This document shows, piece after piece, positions 1 through 8,711 of a stretch of 64,000 bases of DNA. Every line of letters begins with the position of its first letter. The stretch's first letter is position 1. This stretch comes from Micromonospora saelicesensis (GTDB lineage Bacteria; Actinomycetota; Actinomycetes; Mycobacteriales; Micromonosporaceae), in the NCBI RefSeq assembly GCF_900091575.1, contig NZ_FMCR01000004.1, positions 248,001-312,000 on the forward strand, given 5' to 3'. The position numbers were made by a program, and so were the translations under genes. The notes under the pieces are model-generated. The model had not been told where the DNA came from. It ran no database searches and was given only the letters and a program-made list of their open reading frames with translations.

Positions 1-1
1 G

Positions 2-946
2 GTCCTGGCGGCCGATCTGCCGCAGGATCCGCCCTGGCGGGAGGCTTCGCTGCGGGAGTACCTCGCCGAGGTGATGCCCGGCGAGCGGCGGATCTCCTGG
101 ATCGCCCAGGGTGAGCCGACCGCCCCGGGCGACACGGGCGCGGTGCTCGGCCAGGTGCACGTACTCCTTCTGGGTGACATCGGCGTGCTCGAGGTGCTGG
201 TGCACCCGTCCGCCCGGCGCACCGGCCTGGGCCGTGACCTGGTGCTGCGCGCCGCACGCCGGGTCTACCAGGAGGGCTTCCGGTCGATCGGGGTCGAGGT
301 TGTCGGCGACACGCCGGCGATCGGGTTCTACGAGTCGCTCGGCTTCAACCGGGAGTACGTGGAGACGCGCAGCGTGCTCGACCTGACAACGGTGGACTGG
401 GCCGAGCTGGCCGGGATGGCCACCGGCATCAGCGCGGGCTACCAGCTGGAGTTCTTCCCGGGCGGGCCGCCGGACGACCTGATCGAGGCGTACGCGCGGG
501 CCAAGGCCGAGGTGCGCGACATCGACGACGGTGAGCTGCGCCCCAGCTCCTACGACCCGGAGCGGCTGCGGGACAGCCTCGACACGCTGCACCGGCGGGG
601 CATGAAGCCGTACATCGTGCTCGCCCGGCACGAGCAGAGCGGCGAGGTGGCCGGCTTGACCGAGGTGGTGGTGCCGGCGCAGCACCCGACCCGCGCCGAC
701 CAGTACGACACGATCGTCGCGCAGGATCACCGGGGCTACGGCATCGATCGGGCGATCAAGGCCCGGATGCTGCTGGAGTTGCGCTCCGCCGAAGCGGAGC
801 TGATCGAGGTGCAGACCTGGAACGCGCAGGCCAACGAGGCGATGTTGAAGGTCAACGCGGAGCTGGGCTACCGCCCCGACCGGGACTGGTGCGAATACAG
901 CGTCGACGTCGCTGAGCTGGTGCACCGCCTCGATCCGCCGCGCTGA
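2..946 (+). CDS. Tandem GNAT-family N-acetyltransferase, 5' end missing
   Basis: The reading frame is open from the first bases of the window, so the true start lies upstream; the internal GTG at 71 is not a convincing start. The visible 314 residues carry two GNAT folds in tandem. The first shows the acetyl-CoA-binding stretch VHPSARRTGLGRDLVL followed by IGFYESLGF. The second, degenerate copy has DHRGYGIDRAIKARML and ends in NAELGYRPDRDW. Tandem GNAT proteins are common in actinomycetes; substrates are usually unknown and nothing here identifies one. A second tandem GNAT lies at 56351-57247. Family assignment is firm, function unknown. Confidence 0.85.
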   Translation, partial: VLAADLPQDPPWREASLREYLAEVMPGERRISWIAQGEPTAPGDTGAVLGQVHVLLLGDIGVLEVLVHPSARRTGLGRDLVLRAARRVYQEGFRSIGVEVVGDTPAIGFYESLGFNREYVETRSVLDLTTVDWAELAGMATGISAGYQLEFFPGGPPDDLIEAYARAKAEVRDIDDGELRPSSYDPERLRDSLDTLHRRGMKPYIVLARHEQSGEVAGLTEVVVPAQHPTRADQYDTIVAQDHRGYGIDRAIKARMLLELRSAEAELIEVQTWNAQANEAMLKVNAELGYRPDRDWCEYSVDVAELVHRLDPPR

Positions 947-958
947 GAAATTCACGAA

Positions 959-989
959 ACTGTCCATTAGGGGATGGACGGTGGACAGT
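959..989. terminator. Nested inverted repeats between GNAT and nuclease genes
   Basis: An outer pair ACTGTCCA (959-966) / TGGACAGT (982-989) and an alternative inner pair GTCCAT (962-967) / ATGGAC (974-979) overlap. They sit 13 bases after the GNAT stop and 50 bases before the nuclease start, so they could terminate the first gene or form an operator for the second. There is no U-tract. The mutually exclusive stems are seen directly; any role is inference. Confidence 0.4.
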
Positions 990-1038
990 CGCGCACCTTA
1001 ACGTGCGTTGACCCCCATCCACCCATCGTGGAGGCCCT

Positions 1039-4000
1039 ATGCGCCCGCGCCGCTCAATCGCCGCGCTCGCGACCGCCACCGCCGCCGTGACCGTCACGGC
1101 GCTCGGCGTCGCACCCACCGCGGCCAGCGCCGCACCCACCGACCTGTTCATCTCGGAGTACGTCGAGGGTTCGTCGAACAACAAGGCGGTCGAGCTGTTC
1201 AACGGCACGGGCGCCGCCGTCGACCTGACGGCCGGTGGCTACCAGTTGCAGCTCTACTTCAACGGCTCCACCACGGCCACCACGATCGCCCTGACCGGCA
1301 GCGTGGCGGCCGGCGACGCGTTCGTGTTCGCCAGCGCCTCGGCCGGGGCCGCCATCCTCGCCCAGGCGGACCAGACCACCGGGGCGAGCCTCTTCAACGG
1401 TGACGACGCGATCGTGCTGCGCCGGGGCACCACAGTGCTCGACTCGATCGGCCAGGTGGGCGTCGACCCGGGCACCGAGTGGGGCGCCGGCGTCACCAGC
1501 ACCGCGGACAACACTCTGCGCCGACTCCCGAACGTGGCCGCCGGTGACACCGACCCTTCGGACGCGTTCGACCCCGCCGCGCAGTGGGCCGGCCTCCCCG
1601 TCGACACGTTCGACGGGCTGGGCGCGCACACCGTGGACGGCGGCGGCCCGGTCGACGTACCGGCCACGCTGACCTGTGGCGGGCCGCTGGTCGCCGCCGC
1701 CGGCACGGCCGCGAGCCGCGAGGTGACCGCCGCCGACCCCGACGACACGATCGTCGACCTGGCGGTGACCGCGATCAGCCCGATCCCGACCTCCGGCTCG
1801 ATCACCCGTACCGCGTTCACCCCCGCCGACGGGGTGGGCGGCACCGCCCGCGCCACGGTCGGCGTGAGCGCCGACCTCGCCGCCGGGGCGTACACCGTCA
1901 CCCTCACCGCGACCGACGCGGGCGGTGGCACCGCGAGCTGCGCGCTGGCCGTGCAGGTGACCCGGGAGCTGACCGTCGGCGAGGTGCAGGGTCCGACCAC
2001 CGACACCGAGTCCGGTCCGAGCGACCGGTCACCGCTCGCACCGGCGAGCGGCAACGGCACGAGCAGCACGCTGTACGACGTACGCGGCGTGATTACCCAG
2101 TTGACCCTGGCCCGCACCTCGGCCGGGGCGGAGCAGCACGGCTTCTTCCTGCAGAGCCGCGTTGGTGACACCGACGGCGACCCGACCAGCTCCGACGGCA
2201 TCTTCGTGTTCATGGGCACGTTCACCTCGCTGATCGGCGGTTACGTGCCGACGGTTGGCGACGAGGTCGTGCTGCGGGCCCGGGTGTCGGAGTACTACAA
2301 CTTCACCCAGCTCTCCGGCGCGTCGCTGGTCCGCCGGATCGGCGGTGGGCTGGTCGTGGACACCGCGGTCGCGGTGACCGACGCGGTGCCGCCGGCCGTA
2401 CTGACCGACGCGCAGCGCTTCTGGGAGCGGCACGAGGGTTCCCGGATGCGGGTACGCGCGGGCAGCGGCGCGGTGAGCGGCCGGGACGTCTTTTCCTCCA
2501 CGGCCGACGCGGAGCTGTGGGTGGTCGACCGCGACGACCCGCTGCTGGACCGCGTCGACCCGTACTCCCGGCGGGTCTTCCGCGATTCGCACCCACTGGA
2601 CAACGACCCGACCCGCCGCTTCGACGACGGCAACGGCCAGCGGACGCTGCTCGGCAGCATGGGCGTGAAGGCCACCGCCGGGGACAGCGCCGCGCTGCTC
2701 CCACCGGCGCACACCTTCGACACGCTGCGGGCGGACGCGGTGGGCGGGGTCTACTACTCGTTCGAGAAGTACGGCGTCCAGGTCGAGCGGGCCGAGTTCG
2801 CCGCCGGGGCCGACCCGTCGAAGAACAACCCGCCCAAGCCGGCCGACCGGTCGCAGGAGGTGGCCGTGGCCACCTACAACGTGGAGAACCTGTACGACTA
2901 CCGCGACGACCCGTTCGACGGCTGCGACTTCGCCGGTAACGACGGCTGCGTGGGCGTCTCCCCGCCGTTCGACTACGTCCCGGGCAGCGAGGCGGAGTAC
3001 CGCGAGCAACTGGCCGCGCTCGCCGACCAGATCGTCAAGGACCTGCACGCACCGGACCTGATCCTGGTGCAGGAGGCCGAGGACCAGGACATCTGCACGA
3101 TCTCCGGGGCGGCGCTGAGCTGCGGCGACACCAACAACGCCGATGGCGCTCCGGACAGCATCCAGGAGTTGGCGCTGACGGTCGCGGCGGCCGGTGGGCC
3201 CGCGTACGCCGCCGCCTATGACCGGACCGGCGCGGACGCCCGCGGTATCACCGCAGCCTTCCTGTACCGCACGGACCGGGTGTCGCTGGCGGCCGCGACG
3301 GCGGCGGACCCGCTGCTGGGGTCGGCACCGACCGTTCAGTACCGGGCTGCGGGGCTGCCGTCCAACGCGGACGTGCAGAACCCGAAGGCCCTCAACGCGG
3401 TGTTGCCGGCGGATGTGGACACCTCGACCGGCCGGGACGGGAGCAACGTCTTCACCCGTGCTCCGCAGTTGGGCAAGTTCAGCGTGGCCGCGGCGCCCGG
3501 CGCGACCGAGCGGTTCACCCTGTACGCCCTCAGCAACCACTACTCCTCCGGCCCGGACAGCCGGGTCGGGCAGCGGCGGGAGCAGGCGCGTTACGGCGCG
3601 GCGATCGTCACCGCGATCGAGGCGGCCGACCAGACCGCCCGGGTGGTCTACGGCGGGGACCTGAACGTGTTCCCCCGCCCGGATGATCCCATCGCTACGG
3701 CCGGCCAGCCCACGCCGTCGGACCAGCTCGCCCCGCTCTACGAGGCGGGCCTGCACAACCTGTGGGACAACCTCGTCGCGGACGTGCCGGCCTCGGCCTA
3801 CTCGTACAGCTTCGAGGGGCAGGCGCAGACACTCGACCACCTGTTCGTCAACGACGCGTTCTACGGCGACCTGGTGCAGGTGCGGGCGGCGCACATCAAC
3901 GCCGACTGGCCGGCGGAGTTCGCCGGTGACGGGTCACGCGGTTCCAGTGACCACGACCCGCAGGTGGCCAGGTTCCGATCCCGAGCGTCGTTGACGGTGG

Positions 4001-4317
4001 CCGACACGGCGGTGGCCGAGGGCAACCAGGGCACCCGGCAGCTCACCTTCACCGCCACCGTGTCTCGGCCGCTGTCCCAGTCGGTGCTGCTCTGCGCCGC
4101 GACCGTCGGCCTCACGGCGCAGGCGGGCTCGGACTTCGACCCGTACGCCGGCTGCAAGGTGTTGGCCGCCGGGCAGACGTCGGTGGCGTTCCAGGTGTCG
4201 GTGCGCGGTGACCGCAAGCGGGAGGCGGACGAGAAGTTGACGCTGCTGGTGGCCGGCGTGCCCGGCCTACGGCTGGCTGATCCACTCGCGACCGGAACGA
4301 TCACCAACGACGACTGA
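1039..4317 (+). CDS. Secreted multidomain endonuclease/exonuclease/phosphatase-family nuclease (ExeM/NucH-like)
   Basis: The 1092-residue protein starts with a Sec signal peptide (Arg-rich n-region, hydrophobic core, likely cleavage after TAASA near residue 31). Next comes a lamin-tail domain (about 32-165, LFISEYVEGSSNNKAVELFN), an Ig-like region (about 205-310), an OB-fold-like region (about 330-560) and an endonuclease/exonuclease/phosphatase domain (about 608-978). The last shows ATYNVENLYD, LVQEAEDQD, GGDLNVF, LDHLFVND and SSDHDPQ, the metal and catalytic motifs of the fold. The C-terminal 110 residues look like a Calx-beta domain ending in TGTITNDD. The order matches extracellular ExeM-type DNases that scavenge DNA; the substrate is inferred from the family. 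The ATG at 1039 follows GTGGAGG. Confidence 0.9.
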   Translation: MRPRRSIAALATATAAVTVTALGVAPTAASAAPTDLFISEYVEGSSNNKAVELFNGTGAAVDLTAGGYQLQLYFNGSTTATTIALTGSVAAGDAFVFASASAGAAILAQADQTTGASLFNGDDAIVLRRGTTVLDSIGQVGVDPGTEWGAGVTSTADNTLRRLPNVAAGDTDPSDAFDPAAQWAGLPVDTFDGLGAHTVDGGGPVDVPATLTCGGPLVAAAGTAASREVTAADPDDTIVDLAVTAISPIPTSGSITRTAFTPADGVGGTARATVGVSADLAAGAYTVTLTATDAGGGTASCALAVQVTRELTVGEVQGPTTDTESGPSDRSPLAPASGNGTSSTLYDVRGVITQLTLARTSAGAEQHGFFLQSRVGDTDGDPTSSDGIFVFMGTFTSLIGGYVPTVGDEVVLRARVSEYYNFTQLSGASLVRRIGGGLVVDTAVAVTDAVPPAVLTDAQRFWERHEGSRMRVRAGSGAVSGRDVFSSTADAELWVVDRDDPLLDRVDPYSRRVFRDSHPLDNDPTRRFDDGNGQRTLLGSMGVKATAGDSAALLPPAHTFDTLRADAVGGVYYSFEKYGVQVERAEFAAGADPSKNNPPKPADRSQEVAVATYNVENLYDYRDDPFDGCDFAGNDGCVGVSPPFDYVPGSEAEYREQLAALADQIVKDLHAPDLILVQEAEDQDICTISGAALSCGDTNNADGAPDSIQELALTVAAAGGPAYAAAYDRTGADARGITAAFLYRTDRVSLAAATAADPLLGSAPTVQYRAAGLPSNADVQNPKALNAVLPADVDTSTGRDGSNVFTRAPQLGKFSVAAAPGATERFTLYALSNHYSSGPDSRVGQRREQARYGAAIVTAIEAADQTARVVYGGDLNVFPRPDDPIATAGQPTPSDQLAPLYEAGLHNLWDNLVADVPASAYSYSFEGQAQTLDHLFVNDAFYGDLVQVRAAHINADWPAEFAGDGSRGSSDHDPQVARFRSRASLTVADTAVAEGNQGTRQLTFTATVSRPLSQSVLLCAATVGLTAQAGSDFDPYAGCKVLAAGQTSVAFQVSVRGDRKREADEKLTLLVAGVPGLRLADPLATGTITNDD

Positions 4318-4355
4318 CGGTTTTCGCTCAGCTGCGCGTGATCGCGCTCGATCCA

Positions 4356-4395
4356 GGATGTAGTGGCCTCCGCCGACCAGGAGGCCACTACATCC
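4356..4395. repeat. Intergenic palindromic repeat, copy 1
   Basis: A perfect 16-bp inverted repeat (arm GGATGTAGTGGCCTCC at 4356-4371, complement at 4380-4395) surrounds an 8-nt loop. It is preceded by the flank TGATCGCGCTCGATCCA. The same flank and core recur at 6021-6078 and 44445-44525 with altered but still paired arms, so this is one member of a dispersed family. It lies in the 170-bp gap after the nuclease gene and may act as its terminator. No flanking transposase is visible. Confidence 0.85.
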
Positions 4396-4487
4396 GCGTT
4401 TCGGCAATGACCTTGCCCCAAGACGTAACACCGTGCCGCCGCCGAGCCAATGAAGGGGTGTAAGGACGGCCAACGAGAGGACGGCCT

Positions 4488-5057
4488 GTGACTATCCCGA
4501 GCCCAGGCGGGGATGGCCTGGCGGCCATCGGCGCGGACCCCGAGGCGTTCGAGCGGTTCTACCGGCGGCACGTCGAGACGATCAACCGGTTCGTCGCCCG
4601 TCGTGTTGACGACCCCCACACTGCCGCCGATCTCACGGCCGAGGTGTTCCTCGCGGTGATCGACAGTGCGACCAGTTACCGGCCGGAGCGGGGCAGCGAG
4701 TTGGGCTGGCTCTTCGGCGTGGCTCGCAACGTCATAGCGGCCGAACATCGGCGGGCGACCCGACTCCTGCGGGCCAGCGGTCGCATTGCGGGACGACGGC
4801 TGCTCGATGCCGACGACATCGCCCGGATCGAGGAACGCATCGACGCCGAGGCGCTGGCCCGCCGCACCTACCAGGCGCTGCGCGGCCTACCGGAGCGCAC
4901 CCGCGCCCTGTTGGAACTCGTCGCCGTCGACGGCCTGTCCGTGGCGGACGCCGCCGACGCGCTCGGCATCTCCCCGGTCGCCGCCCGGGTCCGTGTGCAC
5001 CGGGCCCGCCGGGCGGTACGCCTCGCGCTCGCACAGTCCGAATCCGCACTCGTCTGA
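4488..5057 (+). CDS. ECF RNA polymerase sigma factor
   Basis: This 189-residue protein directs RNA polymerase to alternative promoters. Region 2 is visible as FERFYRRHVETINRFVARR, then DDPHTAADLTAEVFLAVI and GWLFGVARNVIAAEHRR (about residues 23-85). Region 4 is RTYQALRGLPERTRALLELV and LSVADAADALGISPVAARVRVHRARRA in two consecutive helices (about 120-180). The start is GTG at 4488 with the RBS-like stretch GAGAGGA upstream. The CU044_5270-type gene begins about 17 bases after its stop, suggesting an ECF sigma with a membrane partner. There is no SnoaL or DGPF extension. Target promoters are unknown. Confidence 0.9.
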   Translation: MTIPSPGGDGLAAIGADPEAFERFYRRHVETINRFVARRVDDPHTAADLTAEVFLAVIDSATSYRPERGSELGWLFGVARNVIAAEHRRATRLLRASGRIAGRRLLDADDIARIEERIDAEALARRTYQALRGLPERTRALLELVAVDGLSVADAADALGISPVAARVRVHRARRAVRLALAQSESALV

Positions 5058-5074
5058 TCGGAGGGATGATCACC

Positions 5075-6004
5075 ATGACCCACACCCCACTGGGCAACTT
5101 CGAGGAACGACTCCTCGGCGAGTTGCGGGACCACGTCACGAACCAGACCTCCGACCCGGCGCCGACCGCGCCTCCCGTTCGTGCAGCCCGCCGGGGCCCG
5201 CGGTGGCGGACGCCGGGCTGGCGCCTGGCCGGGGTCGGTGGGCTGGTCGCCCTGCTGACCATCGGCGGGTTGGTGGTGCAGACGGTGGACGACGCGCCAC
5301 CGACGGCGAGCGCGGCCGAGATCCTGACCGAGGCCGCGGATACGGCCCGGCAGCAGCCCGACCTGGTGGCGCGCCCCGGCCAGTTCCTCTTCATCGAACT
5401 GCGACTCACCTGGCGGGATCGGCCGGATGCCGGCCCGTACACCGAGGAGCGGCTCCAGCGCTGGGTGCCGGTCGGCGACGACCCCACCTGGCAGCAGCGG
5501 CGGAGGCTGGAGAGCCGCCCCGACGAGTGGCGGACCGACAACGTCTCACACCTGGCGCCGCCGCCCGGCTACTTCCAGGGCCTGCCCACCGAGCCGGAGC
5601 AGATGGCGCAGTACCTGCGGGATCACCCGATCCCCCTGGATCTGCCCGCCGGCGCGGACCTGGAGGCCATCCGGAACGACCCTACGACGATCTTCGGCGA
5701 CGGAATGTGGATGCTTGAGGGGTACGTGCCGCCGCAGTCGCTCGGTGCACTGTTCCAGGCCATGGCCCAGGTGCCCGGGGCGACAGTGTTGCCCGGCGAG
5801 ATTCGGGACGCGGCCGGCCGGCGGGGGGTGGCACTGCGGACGCCGGGAGTGGTCGGGGCCCACATCGACCTGATCTTCGACCGGGAGACCCACGCCTACC
5901 TCGGCACCCGCCGTCTTGTCGTGCGGGATGGCAAGGAGTCGCCCTACACGAGCACCGCCGTCACCCAGATGGCGATCGTCGACCGCCCGGGGCAGTTGCC
6001 CTGA
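5075..6004 (+). CDS. CU044_5270-family single-pass membrane protein, putative sigma partner
   Basis: The protein has a short cytoplasmic N-terminus, one transmembrane helix (about residues 50-69, rich in Gly, Leu and Val) and a long exported C-terminal part. This layout is typical of the CU044_5270 family encoded next to ECF sigma factors in actinomycetes. An ATG at 5066 directly abuts the RBS GGAGGG (5060-5065), which is too close. The ATG at 5075 has proper 9-base spacing and is preferred, giving 309 residues. Anti-sigma activity is inferred only from position and topology; no zinc-binding HxxxCxxC anti-sigma motif is present. Confidence 0.8.
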   Translation: MTHTPLGNFEERLLGELRDHVTNQTSDPAPTAPPVRAARRGPRWRTPGWRLAGVGGLVALLTIGGLVVQTVDDAPPTASAAEILTEAADTARQQPDLVARPGQFLFIELRLTWRDRPDAGPYTEERLQRWVPVGDDPTWQQRRRLESRPDEWRTDNVSHLAPPPGYFQGLPTEPEQMAQYLRDHPIPLDLPAGADLEAIRNDPTTIFGDGMWMLEGYVPPQSLGALFQAMAQVPGATVLPGEIRDAAGRRGVALRTPGVVGAHIDLIFDRETHAYLGTRRLVVRDGKESPYTSTAVTQMAIVDRPGQLP

Positions 6005-6020
6005 TCCTCAGGGCGCGGCG

Positions 6021-6078
6021 ATGATCGTGCTCGATCCGGGGAATAGTGGCCTCCCCTGAGGAGGAGGCCACTATTTCC
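6021..6078. repeat. Intergenic palindromic repeat, copy 2
   Basis: The flank ATGATCGTGCTCGATCC (6021-6037) precedes arms AATAGTGGCCTCC (6042-6054) and GGAGGCCACTATT (6063-6075) with an 8-nt loop. Compared with copy 1 the arm has changed on both sides, so pairing is retained. It lies between the convergent ends of the CU044_5270-type gene and hemB and could terminate both. Confidence 0.85.
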
Positions 6079-6126
6079 TTGTTTCAGCGCGATCGGATCG
6101 TCGGGGCCCGCGTGCAGGCGGGCCGG

Positions 6127-7110
6127 TCAGTAGCGCTGACGGAGCAGGTTGGCGGCCTCGACGGCCCAGTAGGTGAGGATGACCTGCGCGCCGGCCCGCT
6201 TGATCGAGGTGAGCGTTTCCAGCATCACCCGCTCGCGGTCGATCCAGCCGTTCGCGGCGGCCGCCTCGACCATCGCGTACTCCCCGGAGACCTGGTAGGC
6301 GGCAACCGGGACGTCCACCGCGGCCCGCACCGCCGACACCACGTCGAGGTAGGGCAGCGCCGGCTTGACCATCACCAGATCGGCGCCCTCGGCGACGTCC
6401 AACGCGACCTCGCGCAGCGACTCCCGCAGATTGGCCGGGTCCTGCTGGTAGGTGCGCCGGTCGCCCTCCAGCGCCGACTCCACCGCCTCCCGGAACGGGC
6501 CGTAGAAGGCGGAGGCGTACTTCACCGCGTACGCCAGCACGGAGACGTCCTGGTAGCCCGCGGCGTCGAGGGCCCGGCGTACCACGCCGACCTGGCCGTC
6601 CATCATCCCGGACGGCCCGACCATGCCGACCCCGGCGGCGGCCTGGGCCACCGCCATCTCGGCGTACGCGGCCAGGGTGGAGTCGTTGTCGACCTCACCG
6701 TCGGGGGTGAGCAGCCCACAGTGCCCGTGCGAGGTGAACTCGTCGAGGCACAGGTCGCTCATCACCACCGTGGCGTCGCCCACCTCGGCCACCACGTCAC
6801 GGATGGCGACGTTGAGGATGCCGTTCGGGTCGATGCCGCCGGAGCCGGTCGGGTCCCGCTGCTCCGGCACGCCGAAGAGCATGATCCCGCCGACACCGGC
6901 CTGGACCGCCTCGACCGCAGCCTTGCGCAGCGAGTCCCGGGAGTGCTGGAGCACCCCCGGGAGCGCCCCGATGGCGCGGGGCTCGGTCAGCCCCTCCTTG
7001 ACGAACATCGGCACGACCAGCTCGGCCGGGTCGACCCGGGTCTCGGACACCAGCCGGCGGACCGCCGGGTTGCGGCGCAGCCGGCGGGGCCGGATCTCGG
7101 GGTACGACAT
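6127..7110 (-). CDS. hemB: Porphobilinogen synthase (delta-aminolevulinic acid dehydratase)
   Basis: HemB condenses two 5-aminolevulinate molecules to porphobilinogen in cytoplasmic haem synthesis. The 327 residues match the usual length. The Schiff-base lysine motif MVKPALPYLDVV and the downstream VAAYQVSGEYAM are present. The metal site reads DLCLDEFTSHGHCGLL: the first and third cysteines of the classical zinc triad are kept but the middle one is Asp, so the metal dependence may differ from E. coli HemB. It is the last gene of the rex-hemACD-hemB cluster, 20 bases after the hemD stop, and likely falls under the same Rex-controlled transcript. Confidence 0.96.
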   Translation of the reverse strand: MSYPEIRPRRLRRNPAVRRLVSETRVDPAELVVPMFVKEGLTEPRAIGALPGVLQHSRDSLRKAAVEAVQAGVGGIMLFGVPEQRDPTGSGGIDPNGILNVAIRDVVAEVGDATVVMSDLCLDEFTSHGHCGLLTPDGEVDNDSTLAAYAEMAVAQAAAGVGMVGPSGMMDGQVGVVRRALDAAGYQDVSVLAYAVKYASAFYGPFREAVESALEGDRRTYQQDPANLRESLREVALDVAEGADLVMVKPALPYLDVVSAVRAAVDVPVAAYQVSGEYAMVEAAAANGWIDRERVMLETLTSIKRAGAQVILTYWAVEAANLLRQRY

Positions 7111-7130
7111 GGCAGGCCCTCCTCGAACGA

Positions 7131-8711
7131 CTACCGGAAGCGCAGAGCGGTCGGGCCCTGCACCTTCGAGCCACGGCGCTGCTTGGCCGGCATGGCGGCC
7201 AGCTTCTCCCGCAGTTCGACGGCGTAGGCGGCGAGCGCCTCCACCAGGTCGGGCACCGAGGCGTGCGGCGGCTGGACGTCGACGCGCAGGCCGAACTCCG
7301 TCGCGGTCTCCGCCGTCTTGGGCCCAATGACGGCAACAACGGTCCGGGCGTGCGGCTTCCCGGCGATGCCGACCAGGTTGCGCACGGTGGAGGACGAGGT
7401 GAAGAGCACCGCGTCGAACCCGCCCGACTTGATCGCGTCGCGGATCTCGGCGGGCGGCGGAGCGGCCCGCACCGTCCGGTACGCGGTCACGTCGTCGACC
7501 TCCCAGCCGCGCTCGGTGAGCCCGGCGGCGAGCGTCTCGGTGGCGATGTCGGCGCGCGGCAGCAGCACCCGGCCCACCGGGTCGAGGATCTCGTCGTGCG
7601 GCGAGAACTCGGCCAGCAGACCCTCCGAGGACTGCTCTCCGGCGGGGATCAGCTCCGGCTGGATGCCGAACGCGCGGACCGCGTCCGCGGTGGCCTCACC
7701 GATGCAGGCGATCTTGACGCCGCCGAAGTGCCGGGCGTCGAGGCCGTGCTCGGCGAACTTCTCCCAGACCGCGCGGACCGCGTTCACCGACGTGAAGATC
7801 ACCCAGGCGTACCGGCCGTCGACCAGGCCCTTGACCGCCCGCTCCATCTGCGCCGGGGTACGCGGCGGCTCGACCGCGATGGTCGGCACCTCGCACGGGA
7901 TCGCCCCGTACGCGCGCAGCCGGGCGCTCATCGCGCCGGCCTGCTCCTTGGTACGGGGTACGAGCACCTTCCAGCCGTACAGCGGGCGGTTCTCCCACCA
8001 GCTCAGCTTGTCGCGCTGCCCCACCCCGACACCGACGGTGAGCACCACCCGGCCGGTGAAACCGAGCGCGGCGGCCACGAAGCTGTCCACTGTCGACGTG
8101 GTCGTGTACTGGGTCTCGCCGGTGCCGTCGCCGGTCACCCCGACGCCGGTGGTGCCGTCGACCCCGGCGGCGAGCAGCCCGTCGCGGACGGCGGCGAGGT
8201 CACCGGCGTCCACGGCGAGCGCGAGCGAACCCCGGCCGACGGCTGTCGCCAGCGCCTCGAAGTCCAGCGAGCTGACGTCCTCGACGTCGGCGGCCGTCCG
8301 CACACCCGGCAGCGGGACCCCGGCGTAGGTGGCCACACCCTCGGCCTGGCCGACGCCGGGCACCACCTCGAAGTGGGCGGCGGTGCGGGCCACCGCCTGC
8401 ACCTCCTTGACCACCGAGTCGTGCCCGAACGGGTCGCCGGCGACCAGGTGCACCGCGTTGAGCCCGGAGCGGGCCGCGGAGATCAGCACCTTCGCCACGT
8501 CCCCCGGCGCGCCCTCGGCCGGGGTGAACTCGGCATCGTCCCTGGCCTCGGCGCGAACGACGGTGAGCAACGACTCCGGGACTCCCCGGTCGTAGATCAC
8601 CTGGTCGGCGTCGACCAGGGCGTCGTGGGCCCGACGGGTCAGCAGGCCCGGGTCACCGGGGCCAGCCCCGACGAACGCGATACGGCCGACGGGCTTACGG
8701 GTGCGGGTCAT
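7131..8711 (-). CDS. hemD: Fused uroporphyrinogen-III C-methyltransferase / uroporphyrinogen-III synthase
   Basis: The 526 residues hold two enzymes. The N-terminal half (about 1-240) is a CobA/SUMT-type tetrapyrrole methylase with VGAGPGDPGLLTRRA and HLVAGDPFGHDSVV. The C-terminal half (about 255-505) is HemD uroporphyrinogen-III synthase with VLVPRTKEQAGAMSARL and FTSSSTVRNL. HemD closes hydroxymethylbilane to uroporphyrinogen III; the methylase half could divert it toward sirohaem or cobalamin. Fused CobA-HemD proteins are known in actinobacteria. The start overlaps the hemC stop by 4 bases (8708-8711), indicating translational coupling. Whether the methylase half is active is not shown by sequence alone. 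Confidence 0.94.
   Translation of the reverse strand: MTRTRKPVGRIAFVGAGPGDPGLLTRRAHDALVDADQVIYDRGVPESLLTVVRAEARDDAEFTPAEGAPGDVAKVLISAARSGLNAVHLVAGDPFGHDSVVKEVQAVARTAAHFEVVPGVGQAEGVATYAGVPLPGVRTAADVEDVSSLDFEALATAVGRGSLALAVDAGDLAAVRDGLLAAGVDGTTGVGVTGDGTGETQYTTTSTVDSFVAAALGFTGRVVLTVGVGVGQRDKLSWWENRPLYGWKVLVPRTKEQAGAMSARLRAYGAIPCEVPTIAVEPPRTPAQMERAVKGLVDGRYAWVIFTSVNAVRAVWEKFAEHGLDARHFGGVKIACIGEATADAVRAFGIQPELIPAGEQSSEGLLAEFSPHDEILDPVGRVLLPRADIATETLAAGLTERGWEVDDVTAYRTVRAAPPPAEIRDAIKSGGFDAVLFTSSSTVRNLVGIAGKPHARTVVAVIGPKTAETATEFGLRVDVQPPHASVPDLVEALAAYAVELREKLAAMPAKQRRGSKVQGPTALRFR

Noticed and set aside
2029..3894. Long minus-strand frame inside the nuclease gene
   Set aside because: It lies antisense to the conserved catalytic region and has the composition of a high-GC shadow frame.
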